Assembly: GCA_035578905.1 (NCBI GenBank)
Contig: JAQJVL010001124.1
Span: 186,001-250,000 of the forward strand
DNA: 64,000 bases
Source: Stictocephala bisonia
Taxonomy: Eukaryota > Arthropoda > Insecta > Hemiptera > Membracidae
Reading direction: 5' to 3'
Below, one piece after another: positions 1-12,400 of the stretch. The notes beneath the pieces are model-generated. The model saw nothing but the letters and a program-made list of their open reading frames with translations. It searched no databases and was not told where the DNA came from. A program made the position numbers and the translations under genes. The first letter of the stretch is position 1. Each line of letters begins with the position of its first letter.

Positions 1-116
1 TTAACAACAGGAGGGTTAGTAACTATTTATCCTGTTTAAAAAAAGAATACACAGCTTACCACTTGTCCAGTTAATTTCTACAAATATATTACTTCAATAA
101 CGTTATTTTTTTACAG

Positions 117-427
117 CCTGGTGAAGTTGTTCATGAATCCGATTGCAAAGTATGCATTTGTGAAAACAACCATTATACATGTGATGATTCAGCTTGTTTT
201 ACAACTAAAGAAAAGCCAAAAACAACTACTGTAACCAGCACTACAACTACAGAAGCTCCAACTACACCCACAGAAGCCATAACTACACCCACTGAAGCTA
301 AAACTACATCCACACAATTTCCAACTACAGTTCCAGAGGCCACAACAATACCTACAGAAGTTCAAACTACAACAGTAATCATCATCCCTAGTACAATATC
401 ACCACCACCACCTTGTGACCCAAATCG
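117..427 (+). CDS. Hml: Hml exon 1 of window: VWC-like module and Thr/Pro linker
   Basis: The exon follows a TTTTTTACAG acceptor and ends at CG|GTAGGT, leaving two bases of an Arg codon completed by the next exon. The first ~32 residues contain a CxxCxC pattern with further cysteines (DCKVCICENN, then YTCDDSAC), typical of the end of a VWC module. About 65 residues rich in Thr, Pro, Glu and Ala follow, with imperfect TTPTEA repeats, then PPPPCDPNR leading into FA58C. The linker is a likely O-glycosylated mucin-like spacer. Upstream phase 0 is assumed. Confidence 0.8.
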
Positions 428-3400
428 GTAGGTACCGGGTACCCATGGTGATAAATTGTACTTAATGATTCACAGGTGAGTGAAATTTTAACTGTGAAAC
501 AACTATTAACTGTGGAAAATTACCTGGATATGTCCAACTGTGTGGGAGAGGTATTACATATGTAAGCAGGTTTTATATCAAAATGGTAATACTGAATAAT
601 AACTTATCAAGATTCCAAACAGACTCTTTATCGAGAACAGTTCATGTGACTCAGGTTTCAGTTGGCCAAGGTGTATAAAAAGTCTACTCCATTTAAGTAA
701 GCCCAGGTATTAAGCTCATGGCTGATTGAACTACAGTCCATAGTATAAACATGCCAGAGACATATTATTTTGGAAGATATGTCGTGATTACCGTAATTGG
801 TCAGTAGTGTATTTGGTTAGATCCCAGCTTCATAAACTTCTCAGTTTGATCCGACCAGATTCATAACAAATGTTAAAAAGCTTAACCACTGGCTCTTCAT
901 TTTTCATTATGCTATTAACACGTTGACTGCTAAGAAATTAAATATGTAACTAACCTAGTAGCTGAAATATGATATGTTTATAAAACTTACCATTTGTGTT
1001 CAGTATCCATGAATGTAAACTCACAAGACTGTCAGCAGTGTTTTTTATCCAATAATGACGTCATAAATTAATGACGTGAGATCCCCACATCAGCTATGCA
1101 GCAAGTCATTCACATAATAGTTTTATAAAAGTTCATAAAACACAAAAAAATGGTAAATATCATGATATATAAAATATCACCATAAACTTGTCAGTACATG
1201 GTTGTTGCAAATTATGACATCATTAAATCCTGATGTGAAAACCCGACATCAGATATGTGGCAAAGTCATGTCCAAAATTGTTATATAAAATGTTTTAAAA
1301 TAGCTAAAACTGATTTAAAATATTAAAATGTGAATAAAAACATGGTCAATATATATACAATATTTACAATTATCCAATCATTGGACCCGTTCTCACTTGA
1401 TTTTACTTGTCTGCATGCCATTTCTCATAGCAAGCTACAGCACAGAGTCCTGGCTCACCTGGACATTGAGCACAGATGAAAACTGTTTCTTTTCTTCTGT
1501 TTCCTTGATGACAAACTCTGCATCGCTTTGTAATGACACGCCCTTTAGCATCTTGCTTACAGTTCTTTGAAAGGTCGTGAAGAGGATTTCGTGGAGGCCG
1601 TTGAATGGGTAGTGCATCCTTCTTTGGAATTAGGGCTCTGATGATTTTTAGGGCTTCTTGTCTGATTTTTAGGGCTTTTTTTTGATGATATCTTCTTGTC
1701 TGGGTTGTTAAACATATATAGTTTGTGGGCATTGACAAGCGTCATCTGCAATATGTAAGAACACTTTCGTACACCATCTAATAGTTTTCCTTTCAAGTGG
1801 ATAATAGGCCTGCATCTGATCGAGACGATCAATGCCTTTCATTGCCACATTATATTTGATGATAGGAACAGGCTTGTCTCTTGGCTCACCTTTCTTATTG
1901 AGAGAAACTCCCATTTCATTCTCGTACTCTGTAGATATTACAGCACGTCTCTCTTGTCATGCCACTTGCCTACCATTATTCCTTCTGAATATTGCTAAGT
2001 CATTTCGCCTGTCTTGAGTTTTGCTTTTATAACTGCTTGTGGCAAGTGCTTGCGGTTTATACGGAGAGTTCCTGAACAGTAAGTATTCTCTTCCAAAAGC
2101 TTTGAAACCAGAGGAACACTATTATAAAAGTTGTCCATGTAAATTGAGTGGCCAAATCCAAGTTTTCCATTCATCAGATGGAGGACAACTTTATTCGCAT
2201 GACCTTTGCCACCCATGTCATCAAGCTGACCAGTATACACAGCAAACCTTAACACCAAGCCATCAGTTTCAGTCAGAGAATACAACTTTATCCCATTCTT
2301 GTTGTGTTTATTTTTTACATATTGTCAAAAAACAAGGCGTCCCTGAAACAGGATCATACTTTCATTCAGAGACAATTCTTTGGCCGGATAATAAATCTGC
2401 TGCATTTTATCGTTGAACATATCAACCATTACTCTCACTTTTTCCAAGCGATCTGTTCCAGTCTGATGGTAACTGTCAAAGTGCAGACATCTCAAAATAA
2501 GAAGGATTCTGTCCCGACTCATTTGTTCACGAAAACACTTCAGGTCGAATAGATATTCCGTCTTCCAGTAGTCCTGAATCCTGTTCAGACGGATGGTGCC
2601 TGTATGAATCAAAACCCCTAAAAATGTTTTAAGTTCATCCACTGTAAGTTCCTACCATTTGTTGATTCGGGATTGCGGATTTGTATTTGGACCAAAAAAA
2701 AATTCAAATGCATACCAATTTGTTCCACGACAAATTGTTTCTAATGCTACTTCGTCCATAATGAAAAAAAGTAATCACCAGGGGAGCCATTAACAGGAGG
2801 GGGAAAAAGCATTTTGTTCTCCTTGGTAAAAGGAATTTTACGTAAGCCACTTGTATTGTTGCTCCATGTCCAAGTGTAATTGCGCTGGTTGTCATTAGTG
2901 TCCTCTTCTTCACTGGAAGAGTCAACTTCCGTTGCACCATCACTCTCACTGACACTATCAAACTCTTCGTCACTCATTTTGTAGTAAAACTATCACTAAA
3001 TAAAAAAATCTATTATTATAAACCAGTAATTATGAGTACTCAAGCACAAAAACAAACACTGTCACCAAACTATTAAAAATTTTGAAAAATCAAAACCACT
3101 GCACACATAAAACGAAAATGATAGTATTGAATAGCGGACGAAACACGGTCTTACTAGCTCGATAGCTGTTCAAGCACTGAGGCCGTTGCTATGTGTGTGT
3201 GTCTAATGGCGGGAAAACCCAACATCAGCTGGCGCTCACGTCACGTGGTGTCGGAAATACCCGACAGCCGCACTCAACGTGTTAATTAATAACACTTTCC
3301 TACTAAGGAAACTAGTGGGCCTAAGTTTGTAACAAAGATTACATTCACTCATCACACTCATCACCTTAAGAATAAATAAATAAATACAAAATTAAGTAAA

Positions 3401-6400
3401 ATTATATGTAGCCTAAACACTGATACAAAATGACAATATGACGTCATGCCCTAATTATATTGTTACAGTTATGAGGCTTATAAAGTTTAAACTGATGAAT
3501 AATAGGTTTTAATATTGAGAATTTTGTTATTAATTTATTATTGAGAGAGTTTTATTATTGAGAATAGTTGCTGTTCAAGTCATTGAACAGATAAATATAA
3601 ATTATGAATCATGAATAATTGGTTACTAAATTATTAAGCTTAAAAAGCTGATTGAGTAGGCAGGTGGGTCAATACCACCGTACGTGTATGGGTGGGCAGG
3701 TGGGTCAATACCACTGTACGTGTATGGGTGGGCGAGTTGGTCAATACCACTGTACGTGTATGGGTGGGCGAGTTGGTCAATACCACCGTGCGTGAATGGG
3801 TGGGAGGGTGGGTCATACCACTGTAGGTGTGTGAGTGGACAGGTGGGCCAATAGCACTGTACGTGAATGAGTGGACAGGAGGGTCAGTATCACTGTACGT
3901 GTATGGATAGCAGGTGGGTGGGTATGTTTATGAGTAGGAGGGTGGGTCAATACCACTATGTGTGTATAGTGGATGGGTAGATCATTGTCACTGTAGGGCC
4001 TACGTGTATAGGAGGGTTTATATTCCAGTTACAACCATATTAAGGTACTGTCTGCACTATTTTCAAAAATATCAGATGTTTCACCTTGGTATAATGTGGA
4101 AGTATATCACTGAATATGCCACATCAAAGCAAGATGAAACGGTAATACTGTAGATAGCACCTTGAAGCGGCTGTCATCGGAAAATCTAGATTCTAGTTAA
4201 AATATTATATGAATTTAAATACCGGAATCACGTTCCTTTACTTTATTAATTTCTTGGTGGAATTGAGATGGTTTTATAATTAATATTATCTGTGGCAACA
4301 TATATAGATGATGCCATTACTGGTAAAAAGCACTTTTTTAAATTAAACATTGTGGAATAACAAGAATGTATTCTATTGTTATTAAACCATGTCCTTTCCC
4401 AAAAGTATATCTAATTACCCTTAATTAACATCGATTGATGAAAATTAAAAGACCCTCAACTTGTGTTTATTCCCCTCTCCTCTTAATCTTAAAAAATAGA
4501 TTAGAATATGCCTATATTTTGAGAATAAAAAGGAAACTCTGAAAGATCTCTCCCTATGGCTTAGACGTTTGCTGATATGTTGGGTGTGACATCTGTAGTT
4601 ATCACTCTTTACTGCTCATTCTTAAAGATCTCTTCCTATGGATTAGACTTTTGCTGATTTGTTGTATATGTCACTCTTCACTGCTCGTTCTTAAAGATCT
4701 CTCCCTATGCATTAAACTTTTGCTGATATGTTGGGTGTGTCATTTGTAGTTATCACTCTTCACTGCTCATTCTTAAAAATCTCTCCCTGAGGATTAGATG
4801 TTTGCTGATATGTTGGGTGTGTCACTCTTCACTGCTCATGACACTCCCCATGCATAAATAATGGGTAGTAGTCTAGTGACTTATCTAATGAAAATAACTC
4901 TTCCATTATTTATCTTTTTCTACAATCACAGTTTTAATGTACATTTTCATACAAAAAAGTAAATGAGTATATAAAAACAAAAATATGTTGATTTAATATT
5001 GAAACCACATATTATTTCCCTGATGGAATTTATCTTTGTAGATTAGATTAGGAAATGTCATATTCAATCAAGCTTAGCATTGAGTTTGTTATTCAATAGC
5101 ATATCTTGAAATAGGCCTTAATAATATAACTATTTTTACAAAACAAAATTAGTCTACACCTACAATGGATTGAAGAATGCTACACTTCAGCAAGAAAATC
5201 TACCTAATATTTTGTGAAATGGGAAAGGCAGTTTAAGCAACCATCTAATCCAAAAACTATCCCAGTGACTCAAAGTTTTTTTACACGAGGAGGATCAAAG
5301 GTATTGAAAATAAAGAATTTGTAAACAATCTTACAATGTACTCACATTTTAAGCCCTTCAATAATAAAGTAGGTTTGAATAAGAGACTGTTTCTTTTCAA
5401 GGTGCAAAAACAGCCTGTCAGGGCAATCTTTGGTGTTTATCAATCTTGCAGAGGAACATTTATTTATTAAATAATTCTCACTTTTCCTTCTATATATAAT
5501 ACTTGTTAAGCACAAACCCCAAATATTTCAAGTATGACTCACCAATATATGTTACGTAATAGTCTAATCATAAATATTGTACATAACATTCTATTTCATT
5601 TTTCAAAAGCCACCTTTCCTATAATGAAGTACAGTTACATTCAATTCTCAATTGGAGTGAAACCCACTGAACTTCTAAAACAGTTAAAAGATATTTTTTT
5701 GGCCAAGTATGGGTAAGCCGGTGGCCGAGTGGTCTAAGGCGTCAGGACTTTGAGCGAGGTAGTGCTGGTTCGAATCTGGCCTAGACTGGAAGTTTTATCA
5801 GTAATATTCACCTTCTACTGTACTGCTTCACCCCCTTACTCTGTCTGAATAAGTTACTCACACAGATCAATCGTCTACGAGGAATGGGCAGAGTTAGGTT
5901 AAGAAGGAGGTGGGCCTCTCCTTTAATTAATAAAAAAGTGCTACAAGAGTGTCCATGAGTGCATTTCTGACGGGTTCTCTGACTCTTCATTAGACCAAGT
6001 AATAAAAAACATAGAATTAACTCTGATACTGTATACTTGTTATTGACGCAGCCAATTCAACAATGTTTGTTAAAATTAACAAATTCGTGATGACTCATGA
6101 CCAGTGCTCTTCGTGTGTTTATTATTGTTTAAATAGTGAATATATATACCAAACAATCAGTTAATTGTAAAGAGATAACTGTTCACTATAAAACTATCTG
6201 TTATGAGCAGTGGCAAAGAGAGGAACTATAGCCATATACTACAAAATCGCAGTACAAAATTCTCTCACTAAGAGTTCTGTTTTGAACTGGTTTTTGCCCA
6301 TGCTACATTGTTCCTTGGTAGTTTCGTGGACAAAGTCGCTAGGACCAGGTATGGGCCTACATGGCCTGCTTGTATGTTGGAGAACGGTGTGGTGACATGA

Positions 6401-9400
6401 CAGAATAGCAGTAGGATACTTCTAATGTAATGTTGACTTTGTAGTCAACAGCACCAGTCACCATATTAGTTTTGCTCATTTTTAGCTTGTTATTCAAGTA
6501 CTTGTGTTTACGATTCTTTGTTTTTAATTAATTACATTACCAATGAGTTAAGGCCCAATATAATTCTTAAGACATTACAGCACATGCCAAACAAAACACA
6601 GTTTATCTGTCTCTAAATACAAACCGTTGCATTTTGGTATCCTAAAATTATTTGTAAATTTCATAAATAATGACATCCTCTATATTTTAGATTGATACCA
6701 CTCTTGCCTCAATTACCGGAAACAGCACTGACAGCATCTTCAAGTGAAGAAGGGTCAGAGCCTTGGCATGCAAAGGCAACAGTAAATGGTGAGGGAAAGG
6801 GGTGGCGACCTAGAACATCTAACACTAGGCAGTTCCTGCAGGTAGATCTGGGAATGCCAGAACCTGTGTATGGCGTCGTTACTGCTGGTAGGCCTCATCA
6901 TGTTACCAGCTATCACGTGCTTCACAGCTTAGACAACATCACTTTCAGCTACGTCTCAAGTGAAAATGAGCCTCAGGTTAGATATGTAGTTTTTTATATG
7001 ATTTTTGTTGCTCCCTAAGCTTAAAAAAGGAAATAAAACAAGCCAATGCTATGCTGTTACTCTCAAGTAGATTTTTGCTCAACCATGTGTTTTATTTTTC
7101 ATATTTAAACATCAGAAAGCCTGCCAACTTTATTAAAAAATTTATTTAGAGCTTGATGAATGATTTACTATTGGTGCAGAAATTACATTTTCAACCTGAG
7201 TTAGAAGGATTTTTAGTAAGAAACTAAGGATTTTTTATCTATGAAAAGCCAATCTCACCCTTGTTTTCCTCACTTAATTGTATGTTACGACAATGTATTT
7301 TCAAATGTTACTATAAGTTATAATAATTGTTAACCTAGTTGGAACAAAGTACTGGAATTTTAACCAGTTTTCACTGTATGTAAACTTTACACATTTAATA
7401 CTAAAAGCCTGTGAATGTATCTCATTTATATTTTAATAGCTGGTTGAGAGATTGTTTCCTATAAGTTTTATACATTTCAGAATGTTGGCTTTTCAAGAAA
7501 ACAAATTGTTATCAATTTCCTGAATCAACGTTTTCTTGGATTCTAGTGGTCGTAAAATTATTTATTGGGTCACGTTGTAATCCTTTTGAAAAATATATTT
7601 ACCATATACTATTTTTATTTGCATGACTAAATGCTGTGATTTCAAATTGATAAATAAATGTATTTAATCACTTTAAATTTATTAAAATCCAATGTAAAAT
7701 CACTGCATTTACTTATGCATATAAAAGTAATTTATCATAACTTAAACATTTCATAAGGAAGTAATTCATTTTATGACCTTAAGAAGCCATGAAGAAGTTG
7801 TTTCAGGAAATGGATAAGAAACTTTTACTTGAAAATTTAAAAATTCAGAAAATTATAAATGAATTCTGACTAAGTCTAAAAAGATAAAAATTATCTCTTA
7901 ATGTAAATCAATAACAACTGTTTCAATACAGGAAATACAACTAATATTTTGCAACACTTTGCTGCTAATATTGAAATTTCATAATTAAAACTCTATTCTT
8001 CATTTCTGGATTTCTTATTTGTAGAATTATTTCACATTGAAGAGTTATTTTAAATTATGATCTTCAGGTGTAAAAAAAAAAAAATACTTCTTAAAAGTTC
8101 ATTTAATTTTTTTAATATTATAGAGATCATTCATTCATTGTTTTACTTTAAGGTGTTCCGTGGATCTTTGAAAGGAGAACCTTCGCAGCAGCTGTTTATT
8201 CAGCCAATTGAAGCTCGGTACATTCGTATCCTGCCACAGACATGGGAGGGAGATATTGTGTTAAACTTGGAAGTTTTGGGATGTGGGGAGCCAACTACCA
8301 CCAGTTCTACCACTACCACTACTACCACTACTCCCACTACCACTACAGAACTGCCAACCACAACAGTTGTTGTTACAACATTCCTACCTGGTTTGTGAAC
8401 TTGTTTTATAAGATTTTTGAGTCCAAAATATCAACATTTTATCACTTGTTTAATAAATATGCCCTTTCTTTTTTTATGTTTATAATATCAAATACAGCTT
8501 ATTCGTATTTGCATTATTTGGAAAAGTTACTTCCAAATTATTATAAATATGTACTCCCAAAACTTGCAAGAGTTCTATGTAAAGTAATTATTGTTATTAT
8601 ATGTAAAGTAATTACTATAGATAGTATGACTATTTAGAGGTAGTATTATTAAAATAAAATATTAGAATCACAATAAAAGTGTACATGTATCATTTTACAC
8701 AAAAACCCTCTGAACAATTGATTGACAGCTTAGGGTAATAATTTTGTTACTGAGAATTATTACTTTTATTTATATAAATAAAAGATAATTATGGAGAAGT
8801 TTTCACTTCATAGTCTTGAATTTATCTGTTTCTTCTTTGGGGCACTAACGATTCCAAAAAAAGTGATCAAAAAACAACATACTTATGTTACTATGAAGAC
8901 AATAACAAATAGAAAATATTGTGAAATATTTTAAAGCCACTCCTTCAATCAATAGGAATTTTCTCACCTGTTTATTGTTTACAATTTGTTAACAATAATC
9001 AAATCTTTCAACACTTCAAAAGCCATCATTTACTTATAGAAACAAATGTCAATATGATTAACACCAATTACTCAAAGTAAAGTAATCCCTATTCAAGATC
9101 TTCACTCAGTCAAAGATTCTAAGCATGGAAAATCTTTTTAACAAGGTTTTACAATTAGCTCTCTAGAATTTAGTTAAGTTGGAAATGAGGATTTACGATA
9201 ATCTATTTATAAAATATGTTTATATTGAATCTCTCTAAAGTCATTTTTAATAATTTAGAGTGTACTGATGACATGGGGCTGGACAGCGGAGCGATGGATC
9301 CCAAGCAGGTGACAGTGTCATCATCTAAAGATGGTCACTTCAAAGGACGCCAAGCAGCCCTGCAGAGCTCCGTTGGCTGGATACCAATGCTAAACTCTCA

Positions 9401-12400
9401 GAGCGAGTATATACAGGTTAAAACTCGTACATAATTATTTATCTTATCACCCGTAATATTACCTTTTATAAAATATATTATGCAATAAATATATTGTGCA
9501 AAATGAAAAAGTATTGACAACATATTTTAATAAGTTGCTATTGTATATAACTAAAAACATTCCTCATATCTGTACTGCTTTTTTTAAATTTGTTAGCAGT
9601 CACTAACCTTAGTTCTGTAGTCCAAGTATTTGCTTGATTTGCATACTTGCATATTAATGTAGTGTTAACAAAATCTTTATTCAAATATCCAGATTGTACA
9701 TTTATAACTACAGATCAAGGGTGAAAGAACCAACTCATTAGTAAAATAGTAAACAAATATTTTAAAAAATTTACCTAACATTTTTCAAAACAGTAAACCT
9801 TCGATAGTTCGACTCTCGATACTTCGACAGTCCGTATTCTTCGGTACGGGATGAGCTGACAGTAAAAACAGCGGCAACCGATATTTTCCACGATAACATC
9901 CACCACGTGCCATCCCGGTCACTGACTGCTCACTGGGACTGGTTCTTTTGTTCTCTCGGGACATCCCTGCGATAACTAAATTATTTTTAGCATGGCCTTT
10001 CCACCCCCTCCCTTTACTGCGCCCAGAGTCGGCAGTGTTATTGGGAGTGGATCAGTGTGTTTGAGTAGTTTTCAGAGGTTAGCCATGCTTTGATTAGTGA
10101 CTTGCTATTTAACTGTGCTGTGTTCTTAAAGGTGCTTTTGAAGATGTTGGACAACAAACATAAAATGTGTTACGTTACGATGGACATGAAGTAAGACACG
10201 TTAAAAAGGATTGACAAAGGTGAAAGCGTGAACAAAGTCGTGAATGACTTAAATGTTGGTCGATCAACAGTAATTGGGTGGAAGAAGACCTGAATTGAGT
10301 CGTGGTGTGTGAAAAGACTTTGTTCGGAATCATTAGTAGAGAAAAAAGTATGAAGAGTTTGGAGTACGAAAAGGTTAGCGAGGCGCTTTATCAGTGGTTC
10401 AAAATTCAACGAGTAAAAGGAACGCTGATCACAGGACCAATTCTTCAGGAAAAATCTTTACACTTTTACAATGAATTCAAAGAAGAAGGAGAGCCTGAAT
10501 TCACTGCAAGTAGCGGGTGGCTAGACAGGTGGAAACACAGGTACGGGTTAAACAGCTGAGCATATGTGGTGAAAAGTTGTCTGCAAATCCTAACAGTGAA
10601 AGTGATTTTAAAGTAAGATTTCAAGCATTAATTGAAAAAGAGGGACTTAGTGAAGAGCAAATCTACAATTGCGATGAAACTGGCCTTAATTTTTGAATGC
10701 TACCTAGTAAAAGCCTTGCTCTTAAAAAAGAAAAAGCTGCTTACAAAAAAGTAAAGAAAGAGTAACTGTGTTGGCTTGTAGCAATGCAACGGAGTCACAC
10801 AAACTGAAATTAGTTCTTATAAGAAAATCCAAAAAACCCTGAGCTTTCAAAAATGTAAAAATCAGGGGTGATAGTTTCGATTTACCCGTTGTGTACAGAA
10901 ACCAATCTTATGCGTGGATGTCAGAGGATATTTTCAATGAGTGGTTCCATAAGCAGTTTGTACCAGAAGTCGAAAAACATTTGGAATAAAAAAATCTCTC
11001 AAGATAAACATTGTTGATTTTAGACAACGCAACGAGCCACCCAAGTGTCAGTGTCATTCAAGATAAAGGAATAAAGGCTATGTTTCTGCTACCTAATGTA
11101 ACCTCACTGTGCCAGCCCATGGACCAAGGGGTTTTGGTCACACTCAAGAAACTTTACAGGAAGAAGCTTCTCTCATATATTATTCAAGGTCTTGATGAAG
11201 GGCTTGATTTAATCAATAAACTGAAAGAAATTGACATGTTAGATGTAATTGGGTGGATATCTCAGTCATGGGATAGCTTAATCCCTTAACCCTAGTACGC
11301 TCCTAGCGAAAACTATTGGACCACGAGGGAAATGAATTTCTCAAGAAGGAAGAGTCGAACAATGAAAACCTCGTTAAGTTAATAGAGAAGATCCCAGCCT
11401 GTGAAGGAGCTTCCAACGGTGATGTTGAGGATTGGATGAAGGAAGATGAAGACATAGGCCTCACTTTTGACGAAGAAATTGTTACCACATTAAAATCAAA
11501 GGAAGTGGATATGAGTGATGAAGAGTCAAAAGACGATACATACAATAGCCAACCACAGAAGTTGTTTCATAGTGACGGTGTCAAGTTTCTCGAGGGGGCT
11601 CTCCAATATCTCCAGGAGCAAGGGCCATCTGCCATGGACATCCTTTGTCTCAAAGACTACGTGAGGAAGCAGTTCGACAAAGAAATCAGTGTGGAAAAAA
11701 ATAAAAAATAACAAAATATTTTGTTTAGTGAAATTTATTGGAACCCACATTATAATGTAAGTTGACAAATCACAAATGTAATGCCTTAACCTAATCATAA
11801 TAATTAAAATTGTGCAATATTTATATACAGCTTGTGTTTATTATACTCCTTATAAAAAATAATCCATATACTCCCTATAGTTCAACATTTCAATACTTTG
11901 ACACCCCTTAAGTCCACAAAGTATGGAACTATCAAGGTTTTACTGTATCTTATGTAAGAAGCAGTTGCGATTAGTCCATATAGATAGCATTCTTTTGTCG
12001 GCAAAGAAATTCCTACATCTATTTTTGAAAAATAAAATATTAGAAAATAATATAATATAATTATTTCCTTTTACAAATAACTTGCTGGAATATTGTTATG
12101 GACCAAGCAGAAAATGAACCACTAATGAGTATATATATATGCAATACGCAAATCATAGTAGGAAATTTAAATCCTTCCTCATTTCCATGGTGTTACAACA
12201 TTTAGAGGCCATAGAACAAACAAATTACAGCTCACTAACTGACTGCATTCCTTGCTACATCCTCACTACACCTCAGTTTTGTGGGAACTGCCTACAAACT
12301 TCCCAAAAATCCTTATTTGAACGTACGTATATAAAGAGTGTTTTTTTTTGTTAATTCATGACAGAACTTTATGAAACTTTATGTTCTTTTTGCATATAAC

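Larger units (their letters stand above)
795..3395 (+). repeat. SINE family A, copy 1 (split by a piggyBac insertion)
   Basis: Bases 795-914 and 3282-3395 align end to end with the intact copy at 59811-60085. Shared landmarks are TTGGTC(A/G)GTAG near the start, TCCCAGCTTCAT, a GTTTGTAACAA block and a terminal AATAAATAAA tail. The head has A-box-like and B-box-like stretches (TAGCGTAGTTGG and GTTCAATCCC in the intact copy), so a tRNA-derived SINE is likely. The interruption is exactly the TTAA-flanked element at 919-3281. Confidence 0.65.

Noticed and set aside
5713..5790. tRNA-Leu/Ser-like gene
   Set aside because: The tRNA-like head is followed by a body shared with 30368-30605 and it cannot be closed into a full cloverleaf; it is a SINE.
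6210..6395. 61-codon frame starting MAKRGTIAIYYK in intron 1
   Set aside because: No conserved motif, no splice context and no support as a gene.
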